32,213 nt of DNA from Bacteroidales bacterium (GTDB lineage Bacteria > Bacteroidota > Bacteroidia > Bacteroidales > DTU049), in contig JAFGWG010000147.1 of the NCBI GenBank assembly GCA_016937255.1, forward strand, positions 1-32,213, read 5' to 3'. Shown piece by piece: positions 26,461-32,213 of this stretch. Each line of letters begins with the position of its first letter. Position 1 is the stretch's first letter. The position numbers were made by a program, and so were the translations under genes. The notes beneath the pieces are model-generated. The model was not told where the DNA came from, made no database searches, and saw nothing but the letters and a program-made list of their open reading frames with translations.

Positions 26461-26622
26461 TTATAGATGCTTATTGAAAAGTACCCTAAATAGAATCATT
26501 AAGAGTGCAAATACTAGCCATATGTGATTAATTGATGAGGATTGATATGTAATTATCCAGATTAGAATAAATATTGCTGCAGTTAGATACAGTAGGTTTT
26601 TAAGAACAAAAATGTTTTTCAT
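26461..26622 (-). CDS. 53-residue membrane protein, lmo0937/DUF5670-like
   Basis: Too short for usual gene callers. ATG at 26622, TAA at 26463-26461. The product is MKNIFVLKNLLYLTAAIFIL..., with two hydrophobic helices (residues ~9-26 and ~33-48) joined by a short polar turn and a basic end (FRVLFNKHL). The spacing LLY..A.I..IW.I ... I.HI.LV.A...IL.RV fits the small lmo0937-type membrane proteins common in Bacteroidetes and Firmicutes, whose function is unknown. It has its own promoter with the shared activator motif at exactly the same spacing as three neighbours, which is strong support for it being real. Confidence 0.75.
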   Translation of the reverse strand: MKNIFVLKNLLYLTAAIFILIWIITYQSSSINHIWLVFALLMILFRVLFNKHL

Positions 26623-26658
26623 AGTGTGTTTTGTAAGTTCGTAAATTATGATCGGGGA

Positions 26659-26724
26659 TAAATTTAGGTATCCTTCTTCGGGAAAATGTTACACTACTTT
26701 CAGATTAACTTACATCATTCACAC
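26659..26724 (-). promoter_or_regulatory. Activator-type promoter of the 53-residue protein gene (shared bipartite motif, copy 3)
   Basis: In gene direction: GTGTGAATGATGTAA ending at 26710, 15 nt, GTGTAA (26694-26689), 22 nt, -7-like box TAAATTTA (26666-26659; last base deviates). The ATG lies 36 nt beyond the box. Confidence 0.7.
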
Positions 26725-26746
26725 ATTTTCAGGGAAACAATAGTAT

Positions 26747-26782
26747 GAAAAAAACACCTTACCCGAGTTTTGGGTAAGATGT
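26747..26782 (-). terminator. Rho-independent terminator of the DUF3494 gene
   Basis: ACACCTTACCC (26754-26764) and GGGTAAGATGT (26772-26782) form an 11-bp stem with one mismatch. On the minus strand it is followed by seven T (26753-26747). It begins 28 nt after the stop codon of the ice-binding-like gene. Confidence 0.8.
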
Positions 26783-26810
26783 TCTATAGGGTTTAATGTT
26801 TTTGTGTCAA

Positions 26811-27554
26811 TTATTGTACTACAAAAGTATTTCCTTCCATGGTAACTGATCCGTTTCTAGCCAATGCTCTGCCTTCTAATTCTGCCCCAGTGTCGAAGGT
26901 GATGGATTCTAAAGCGATTATTGTTCCTTTAAAAGAGGTGGTCGTTCCAAATGATGCTGAACTGCCTACTTGCCAGAAAATATTAGATGCTTGTGCTTCT
27001 CCGCTAAGTATTACTTGTCGCCCAGGAGTAGTTGTAAGGGTGGATGCAATTTGTATAATGAATATTGCACTTGAATCTCCCAATGCATCGAAAGTAAGAT
27101 CTCCTGAAGAAATAGCCAATGACGAAGTTGATTTATAAAGTCCCGGAGTCAATGTTAATCCTCCAATATTGCCCGATAATGTTACAATATCGGTTGCGAC
27201 TCTGGCTGCTAAATCATTGTATGCGGCAATAATATCAACTTTTGCCTGATTTGCAGTGGCGTCATTAATGTGAAGTGTACCGTTTAAAATACCGGGAGGG
27301 AAACCTCCAATAGATGTACCGGGACTTAAGCCTAAATCGCCCGTGATAATGGTTGCGCCGGTATTGGTAACAGATGATCCGGCAATGATAGCAAAATTAT
27401 TGGCTGACCCCAATGCTACATCTGCTTGCACTGTTGTTTGAACGGGTATTACAATAGGATCTGTACTTACATCTGTATCGTCATCTTTTTTACATCCGAC
27501 AATAAGAATGATCGCGAGAATACTAAAGAAACTTAATAGTTTTATTTTTTTCAT
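26811..27554 (-). CDS. DUF3494 ice-binding-like surface lipoprotein
   Basis: 247 residues from MKKIKLLSFFS; an upstream in-frame ATG at 27614 lies within the promoter and is rejected. Lipobox LIVGC with Cys21, followed by KKDDD, an acidic stretch resembling the Bacteroidetes lipoprotein export signal, so surface exposure is likely. Residues ~55-247 form a DUF3494 (PF11999) beta-solenoid: FAIIAGSSVTNTGATIITGDLGLSPG, then the Ala-rich helix NQAKVDIIAAYNDLAARV, then GNIGGLTLTPGLYKS, SSAIFIIQIAS, NIFWQVGSSASFGTTTSFKG and ELEGRALARNGSVTM. The family includes true ice-binding proteins but many members act as adhesins; ice binding is not shown here. It is transcribed alone under the shared activator motif. 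Confidence 0.88.
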   Translation of the reverse strand: MKKIKLLSFFSILAIILIVGCKKDDDTDVSTDPIVIPVQTTVQADVALGSANNFAIIAGSSVTNTGATIITGDLGLSPGTSIGGFPPGILNGTLHINDATANQAKVDIIAAYNDLAARVATDIVTLSGNIGGLTLTPGLYKSTSSLAISSGDLTFDALGDSSAIFIIQIASTLTTTPGRQVILSGEAQASNIFWQVGSSASFGTTTSFKGTIIALESITFDTGAELEGRALARNGSVTMEGNTFVVQ

Positions 27555-27585
27555 GTTTTGTTTTTTAATGATCGCTCTTGGCAAA

Positions 27586-27595
27586 TCACATGTGA
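27586..27595. promoter_or_regulatory. Palindrome in the DUF3494 leader
   Basis: TCACATGTGA is a perfect 10-bp palindrome lying between the predicted transcript start and the ATG at 27554. It could be a repressor site; a palindrome this short can occur by chance. Confidence 0.25.
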
Positions 27596-27611
27596 ATGAA
27601 TTTTCACAAAA

Positions 27612-27677
27612 CAAAGGTGCGCCATATCTTAATGAAATGTATTACACTATATTATAAATATCTTACATGATTCACAT
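27612..27677 (-). promoter_or_regulatory. Activator-type promoter of the DUF3494 gene (shared bipartite motif, copy 4)
   Basis: In gene direction: ATGTGAATCATGTAA ending at 27663, 15 nt, GTGTAA (27647-27642), 22 nt, -7-like box CACCTTTG (27619-27612), identical to the box of copy 2. The first element differs from the others by one internal base and one flanking base. Confidence 0.7.
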
Positions 27678-27723
27678 ATATGGAAGGGAAGTAGTCGTTT
27701 AGCAAACTTAGCATTAAAGCGAT

Positions 27724-27820
27724 TTTCAAAAATAACTATGAGATAAAACAATTGATTATCTCTTCCGCCCAAACTGAGATTTATTCTTTTTTCTAGTCGT
27801 AAAAAAACTCTTGACATTTT
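27724..27820 (-). repeat. Direct repeat copy 1, with relic of a helicase gene 3' end
   Basis: This ~97-nt stretch is about 90% identical to 29711-29807 (around nine differences by eye). Its right part (27763-27809) resembles the 3' end of the DEAD-box helicase gene at 30775 (CGCCCAAACTGAG..TTATTCTT), i.e. codons for the KNKPQFGRKR-type tail. The relic has frameshifts and stops, so it is not coding. It abuts the 3' end of the beta-helix gene. Confidence 0.7.
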
Positions 27821-27825
27821 GTCAA
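27801..27825 (-). terminator. Terminator of the beta-helix gene, built across the repeat junction
   Basis: TTGACA and TGTCAA (27811-27816, 27820-27825) form a 6-bp stem with a 3-nt loop. On the minus strand it is followed by GAG and seven T. The TGA stop (27824-27822) lies inside the stem. Confidence 0.6.
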
Positions 27826-29546
27826 TTTATAATAATAATTTTGTTTGTATAGATGACTTTCTCAGCTTCTGATAGATTAATGAAATATATGCCAGCCGGC
27901 AAATCGCCTCGATGCAGAGTTACAGTATTTCCTGAAATGTCCGTTATTTGCCTGACAAGTTGACCATAATAATTGTAGATAGATAAAATAGCATTTTCAA
28001 AGCATCTGTCTGAATTTATGGTTGTTGTGGTTGAGAATGGGTTAGGATAAATGGTCACTATATCATCGTTATTATGCCCAATAATATCTGTTGAGTGTCC
28101 AGATTCATAAGATCCTATGTCAATTCTTAATGGAATTCCTTGAATGCGTGTATTGTAAGCATAATCAAAATCTCCTACTGGTATTCCAATTGTGTCTGGT
28201 GTGCCTGCATTTACGCATGGACTCGAAAAATGAAGTTGGTAATCTTCATTGTTAATATCCACAAATACTGGGTTTTGTGCTATAGAATTTAAGTCTTGTT
28301 GATAGGTCGCTTGATAATTGGAAAATTGAGCCATGGTATATGAATTAACTGTTGCAGTGCCCCATTTTATATCAATCAAAGTGTCATTTTCTGTTTGATA
28401 CCAAGTATTATAATCTAATGTTAGCGAATCAAGGTCTGAATATCTCAATACATAAAGACCGGCAGATGATGCTTCGTAGAAAATATTGTTTAAAATATAG
28501 AAATTGTGTGTAGCAGCATCAATTTGAAAAAAATTAAGATGTCTGCCTCGCTTTTCGGGGCGTTGATCATGGGCCCAAGTATTGCCAGCATATAGGCAAG
28601 TATTATTGATGAAAAAGATGTTTTGTGTTAAAGAACCAATTGGACGATTCCAATACTCAAATGACCATTCAGCGTTATAAATTAGATTGTTTCTATAAAT
28701 TATATTTGTTTGAGTTGCTATGTTTCCCTCATTTTGATTGGTCATAGCAGCATCATAGATTTCCCATACTTTACATTGCTCTACTAAATGATTAGATGCA
28801 TTAGCCCAGAATTCAATTCCGTTGCCATAGCGCACCCATCCATGCACGGGGTGATTAATTGCACCTCCTCCAATATATGAAATATCGCAAGAACGAATTA
28901 TAATATTATCGGTATTTCCACCTCCAATACCATGGCCGCCACCATATTTTAAAGCGAGGTTTTCATAAATGATGTATGATTTATTTTCCTGATGAATGAT
29001 ATTGTAAGCTAATGCACATTCAATATCATTGTAAAATGTAGCGGGATTGGAAGTACTAAACAAATTTACTTTTTGGTTAATAGTGTCATACCAGTAATCT
29101 CCTTGCTGCAATAAATTAGTTTCAGACCATTTTTTTACTCCAAATGAACTTGAAGAATCAAAAATTATATTGCCTATATCAAGTGGGATTGTGAATACTG
29201 TTGACCATATATTTCCACTAGGATTCTCCCAGTATGTTGTGTCGCTAATATTCCATGATCCCATAAACAAAGGCTTGTTGCCTGTGCCATAAGCTCCATA
29301 ATATAGATGATCATTAATGTCTCCGCTTTGTGGAATTAGTTGGCCACGCCAAATATCATTTCTTTTGAATAGCACTGAATCTCCAGGGGCATAAGAGAAG
29401 ATGTTGACTTTATCAAGCGTTGCCCAGGGAGAAAGAGTTGATGTGCCGTTATTGGAATCATTACCCGTGTTGGAAATATAATATGTAGTTGCTTCTAAGG
29501 TATTATTAGCAAGCATAATAATGAAAGCAAGGAAAAAAGTTCTCAT
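27822..29546 (-). CDS. Secreted right-handed beta-helix protein with T9SS type A sorting domain
   Basis: 574 residues from MRTFFLAFIIMLANNTLEA, a signal peptide; an upstream in-frame ATG would add 13 polar residues. The mature protein starts with the motif TTYYISNTGNDSNNGTS..PWATLDKVN, typical of secreted pectate-lyase-like and parallel beta-helix proteins. Residues ~170-420 carry repeated beta-helix turns (NIIIRSCDISYIGGGAI, HLVEQCKVWEIYDAAM, TNIIYRNNLIYNAEWS, FYILNNIFYEASSAG). The last ~80 residues (IYPNPFSTTTTINS ... GIYFINLSEAEKV) are a T9SS type A domain. A polysaccharide-degrading or binding role is plausible, but no catalytic site was identified. It is flanked by direct repeats containing helicase relics. 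Confidence 0.88.
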   Translation of the reverse strand: MRTFFLAFIIMLANNTLEATTYYISNTGNDSNNGTSTLSPWATLDKVNIFSYAPGDSVLFKRNDIWRGQLIPQSGDINDHLYYGAYGTGNKPLFMGSWNISDTTYWENPSGNIWSTVFTIPLDIGNIIFDSSSSFGVKKWSETNLLQQGDYWYDTINQKVNLFSTSNPATFYNDIECALAYNIIHQENKSYIIYENLALKYGGGHGIGGGNTDNIIIRSCDISYIGGGAINHPVHGWVRYGNGIEFWANASNHLVEQCKVWEIYDAAMTNQNEGNIATQTNIIYRNNLIYNAEWSFEYWNRPIGSLTQNIFFINNTCLYAGNTWAHDQRPEKRGRHLNFFQIDAATHNFYILNNIFYEASSAGLYVLRYSDLDSLTLDYNTWYQTENDTLIDIKWGTATVNSYTMAQFSNYQATYQQDLNSIAQNPVFVDINNEDYQLHFSSPCVNAGTPDTIGIPVGDFDYAYNTRIQGIPLRIDIGSYESGHSTDIIGHNNDDIVTIYPNPFSTTTTINSDRCFENAILSIYNYYGQLVRQITDISGNTVTLHRGDLPAGIYFINLSEAEKVIYTNKIIIIN

Positions 29547-29710
29547 TTTGTAGATTTTAGTTTTCTGCTCGTTTGAGTTTCGCAATCTTTTAAATTGACC
29601 TTTCTACTGCACTTACATAATTCAATGGTTGAAATTATGCTCTGTAGATGTTTGTGTTTTACTATTTGCTAAGGTCCCAACGTTAAACATACTTAACCCA
29701 AAGATACGAA

Positions 29711-29838
29711 TTTCAAAATAACTGTGAGATAAAGCAATAGATTATCTTCTACGCCCAAACTGAGATTTATTCTTTTTTCTATTCGTAAAAAAAACTCTTG
29801 ACATTTTTTATTTTTCTCCTTTTCAAATTCCTGCTTCT
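29711..29838 (-). pseudogene. Relic of a helicase gene 3' end (direct repeat copy 2)
   Basis: 29745-29838 aligns with the last ~30 codons of the DEAD-box helicase gene (30775-30869), roughly 80-85% by eye. On the minus strand it reads EFEKEKNKKCQEFF, then a 2-nt frameshift, then QFGRRR and a stop, against QFEKEKNKKRQEFF...QFGRKR in the intact gene. Similarity stops abruptly at 29838. 29711-29807 is the direct repeat of 27724-27820. The rest of the 29547-30082 gap shows only the hairpins at 29880-29937. Confidence 0.7.
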
Positions 29839-29879
29839 GTCAACAAATTCATTTGCCAAAAAGCAAGATTATTATAAAA

Positions 29880-29937
29880 AATATCCCCGCAGTCGCTTGG
29901 CTCATACGGGGATATTAATATTGGACCCTGCGGGGTT
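29880..29937. repeat. Two mutually exclusive GC-rich hairpins
   Basis: AATATCCCCG (29880-29889) pairs perfectly with CGGGGATATT (29907-29916). The overlapping CCCCGCAG (29885-29892) can instead pair with CTGCGGGG (29928-29935). The GC-rich arms stand out in an AT-rich gap. Neither arm is followed by a T-run, so a simple terminator is unlikely. It could be an RNA switch-like structure or part of a decayed mobile element. Confidence 0.5.
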
Positions 29938-30082
29938 GATGCTCTAAACCATGCAATAATGCTCATGATTAAGAAACTTTTTATGGAATGAATGGCATAA
30001 TGCTAAATACCAATCATATATAATGCATTCAATTTAAGGTAAAGTGTTAATCAATCCGCAGAAAGGGTTTGCAAGTTAAACT

Positions 30083-30490
30083 CTACATCTTTTCAAAAGT
30101 CAGCAATTCCGTTCCGTTGTCACTATCATCACTAAGCTCAATTATACTTTTGCTCTGGCTGTCGATAATCCAATCATCAGAAATCTCAACCAAAGATGTT
30201 GGTGAGGAAAAAGTGATATAGAATTTCTCCTTGCTGTCGTCGTTGCCAGTGCTCCATGTGCCGCTATAGCTAGATGTGCCTGATGCCACGATTACATTTC
30301 CGTTATCGTTGAATGTAAACGACATATCCGCGTAGGATGAGGTTTCATCGTGATCCTTGTCATAATAATATGAGATTTTCCAGTTGCCGTCAACAATATT
30401 ATTGGATACTTTTACTGAATCGTCTTTCTTGCAGGAAGCCATTATGAAGGCTGCTGAAATAATTACGGTGAAAAAAATATTGTGTTTCAT
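30083..30490 (-). CDS. Small lipocalin-like lipoprotein
   Basis: A 135-residue lipoprotein. Signal MKHNIFFTVIISAAFIMASC with lipid Cys20, followed by KKDDS, resembling the Bacteroidetes surface-export signal. The mature part is a small beta-barrel of the lipocalin-like type found in many Bacteroidetes lipoproteins: IVDGNWKISYYYDKD, then MSFTFNDNGNVIVASG, SGTWSTGNDD, KEKFYITF and SIIELSDDSDNGTELLTFEKM. The GxW near the first strand and the GTW in the middle are the usual landmarks. Very acidic. No ligand can be predicted. The upstream gap to 30774 is AT-rich without a recognisable gene. Confidence 0.75.
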   Translation of the reverse strand: MKHNIFFTVIISAAFIMASCKKDDSVKVSNNIVDGNWKISYYYDKDHDETSSYADMSFTFNDNGNVIVASGTSSYSGTWSTGNDDSKEKFYITFSSPTSLVEISDDWIIDSQSKSIIELSDDSDNGTELLTFEKM

Positions 30491-30748
30491 TTTTTCTTGT
30501 AAAGATATAATATTAATATGCTAAATATATTTATTCATGATAAAAATCAGTATGATAATATGTAATAAAATGTAAAATATATTTTTTTATCAAAATAGTT
30601 AAATTTTTAAGGTTGTAATGATCCTGATAAAATTCAAGAATGCTGTTTTATCTAATTCCGTATTTTGGAAGCTGGTGCATTTTTGAGGATAGATTCGGGT
30701 AAACACAAAATCAACACAATAAACGTAATGGGTAAATAAACGGAAAGT

Positions 30749-30776
30749 AAAAAAAAGATTCAATGCCAAATAATCT
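30749..30776 (-). terminator. Weak terminator after the DEAD-box helicase gene
   Basis: On the minus strand AGATT pairs with AATCT across an 11-nt loop and runs into a T-stretch. The stem is only 5 bp and overlaps the stop codon. Confidence 0.3.
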
Positions 30777-32028
30777 ACCTCTTCCGCCCAAACTGAGGTT
30801 TATTCTTCTTTCTGGCCGCAAAAAACTCCTGCCTTTTTTTATTTTTCTCCTTTTCAAACTGCTGCTTCTCTTTGGAAGTCATAGGTTTCTCTGTTTGAGG
30901 GAAAGGATTCTTTTCGACGACTTCTATTTTTTGTTTGATTAGTTTTTCAATGTCTTTTATGTAGGCATTTTCTTCGGGTTCACACATGGAAATGGAAATT
31001 CCTTCGTCACCGGCACGACCTGCACGACCGATTCTGTGTACATAAGTTTCGGCAATATTTGGAATGTCGTAATTGATTACATAATGCAGTTTGTCTATAT
31101 CGATGCCTCTGGCTGCAATATCGGTTGCTACTAGAACCCTGATCTCGCCATCTTTAAAGTCTTGCAGAGCTTTTTGTCGCCTGTTTTGGGCTTTGTCACC
31201 ATGAATGGCTGATGCTTTTATTCTTTCTTTGGCTAATATCCGGGTAATTCTGTCGGCACCGTGCTTGGTTCTTGAAAACAATAGAACCTGATCAATGCGT
31301 TTGTCTTCGAGAATATACAGCAGCAAATCTTTTTTGGTGGCTTTGTTTGTGTAATATAAGTATTGTTTCAGTGTTTCGGCAGTAGATGAAACCGGGCTCA
31401 CTTCAACTTTCTTTGGGTTTTTCAGAATTGTTTTTGAAAGTCCAACAATATTATCGGGCATGGTGGCCGAAAAGAACAATGATTGGCGCTTTTGCGGTAA
31501 TTTGGCAATGATCTTCTTTATATCGTGAATAAATCCCATGTCGAGCATGCGATCGGCTTCATCCAGTACAAAATATTCAATGTCTTTTAGCTTTATAAAA
31601 CCCTGATCCATAAGATCGAGAAGCCTGCCGGGAGTGGCTACCAGAATATCAACGCCTCTTTTAACAGCTGCGGTTTGGGAATTTTGATTCACTCCACCAA
31701 AAATGACTGTGTTTTTAAGTCCTGTGTATCTGCCGTAGGTAGAAAAACTCTCTCCAATTTGAATGGCCAATTCACGGGTAGGTGTAATAATGAGCGCATT
31801 CATTTTGCGCGGGCTATTGTTTTGCCTGCGATCATTAAATAAATGTTGTAGTATAGGAATGGCAAAGGCTGCGGTTTTTCCGGTGCCGGTTTGCGCACTG
31901 CCCAGTACATCTTGTCGGCTTATTATTAATGGAATCGCTTTTTCCTGTATGGGTGTAGGTATCGAATATTCTTCTTCTTTCAGCGCCCTTAATACAGGCT
32001 CAATAATGTCCAGTTCTTCAAATTGCAT
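30775..32028 (-). CDS. DEAD-box ATP-dependent RNA helicase, RhlE type
   Basis: A 417-residue cytosolic RNA helicase for ribosome assembly or RNA turnover. All core motifs are present: Q motif (YSIPTPIQEKAIP), I AQTGTGKT (45-52), Ia PTREL, Ib TPGRLLDLMD, II VLDEADRMLDMGF, III FFSATMP, IV LLFSRTKHGADRI, V ATDIAARGIDI, VI HRIGRAGRAG. The C-terminal tail after ~residue 375 is short, very basic and glutamine/lysine-rich (FEKEKNKKRQEFFAARKK) as in RhlE proteins, likely for RNA contact. Two decayed copies of this tail region lie downstream, at 29745-29838 and 27763-27809, suggesting a former paralogue. Cold or low-temperature roles are known for some relatives; none is shown here. Confidence 0.93.
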   Translation of the reverse strand: MQFEELDIIEPVLRALKEEEYSIPTPIQEKAIPLIISRQDVLGSAQTGTGKTAAFAIPILQHLFNDRRQNNSPRKMNALIITPTRELAIQIGESFSTYGRYTGLKNTVIFGGVNQNSQTAAVKRGVDILVATPGRLLDLMDQGFIKLKDIEYFVLDEADRMLDMGFIHDIKKIIAKLPQKRQSLFFSATMPDNIVGLSKTILKNPKKVEVSPVSSTAETLKQYLYYTNKATKKDLLLYILEDKRIDQVLLFSRTKHGADRITRILAKERIKASAIHGDKAQNRRQKALQDFKDGEIRVLVATDIAARGIDIDKLHYVINYDIPNIAETYVHRIGRAGRAGDEGISISMCEPEENAYIKDIEKLIKQKIEVVEKNPFPQTEKPMTSKEKQQFEKEKNKKRQEFFAARKKNKPQFGRKR

Positions 32029-32086
32029 TCTTCTCGTTTTTAATCCCCGGACAAATGAAGCTTTGTGCGATGATATTTTGAAGGTG

Positions 32087-32094
32087 CAAAGGTA
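32087..32094 (-). promoter_or_regulatory. -7 box of the DEAD-box helicase promoter
   Basis: Minus-strand TACCTTTG matches TAnnTTTG, giving a ~50-nt leader before the ATG at 32028. No -33 TTG at standard spacing. 32095-32213 shows no further feature. Confidence 0.45.
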
Positions 32095-32213
32095 GTGTAT
32101 TCTATTGTTTATTTGTCATTGGTTTCCCAGGGCAAACGCATTAAAACATTTTGGGTTTTCGATGGCTATTAACAATTGTGGCGGTGTTGTTAACAATGGG
32201 TGTGTCGCAATAT

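Noticed and set aside
27555-27614. N-terminal extension of the DUF3494 protein from an ATG at 27614
   Set aside because: That ATG lies in the -7 box region of the gene's promoter, and the extension would bury the lipoprotein signal peptide.
29613-29627. A fifth copy of the regulon motif upstream of the beta-helix gene (TGAATTATGTAAG on the minus strand)
   Set aside because: The first element matches at 12 of 13 positions, but there is no GTRTAA 15 nt downstream and no -7-like octamer at the required distance. It may be a decayed site or chance.

Overview
The window looks like a chromosomal segment of a Bacteroidetes bacterium, probably of the Bacteroidales/Marinilabiliales side. The grounds are: AT-rich DNA; promoters with the Bacteroidetes -7 box TAnnTTTG and no clear Shine-Dalgarno sequences; three secreted proteins ending in type IX secretion (T9SS) sorting domains; lipoproteins with a charged KKDD stretch after the lipid-bearing Cys; and a Bacteroidales-type POT transporter. 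No rRNA, tRNA, CRISPR array, integrase or intact insertion sequence was recognised.

Layout. 1-473 holds degenerate dispersed repeat sequence and a promoter. 474-4194 (+) encodes a POT peptide transporter, a secreted alpha/beta hydrolase with a T9SS tail, and a YhcC-type radical SAM protein. 4226-10981 (-) is one giant T9SS-secreted multidomain protein; a bidirectional terminator separates it from the radical SAM gene. 11127-18373 (+) is a housekeeping and envelope run: RelA/SpoT, a Fur-family regulator, PurA, a PepSY-like periplasmic protein and an OstA-like protein. 18375-20569 (-) encodes an MlaD/MCE protein and an N-acetylmuramoyl-L-alanine amidase, divergent from LptD (to 23154). Together this block links LPS export, outer-membrane lipid handling and cell-wall cleavage.

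23197-30490 (-) is an accessory, envelope and stress region of small genes: an anchored hypothetical protein, a GSP17M-like stress protein, two outer-membrane barrels (one broken by an in-frame TAG), a 53-residue membrane protein, a DUF3494 ice-binding-like surface lipoprotein, a T9SS beta-helix protein and a lipocalin-like lipoprotein. 30775-32028 (-) is a RhlE-type DEAD-box RNA helicase.

The most interesting signal is a rigid promoter architecture shared by four genes of this region (starts at 24453, 26170, 26622 and 27554). In gene direction each has TGTGAATGATGTAA (one copy slightly diverged), exactly 15 nt, GTRTAA, exactly 22 nt, then a -7-like octamer. This looks like an activator-controlled envelope/stress regulon. 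Other notable points are two decayed copies of the 3' end of a helicase gene flanking the beta-helix gene as ~97-nt direct repeats, an 18-bp inverted repeat forming a ~135-nt attC-like or MITE-like element, and an LptD gene whose longest reading frame begins inside its own -7 box.
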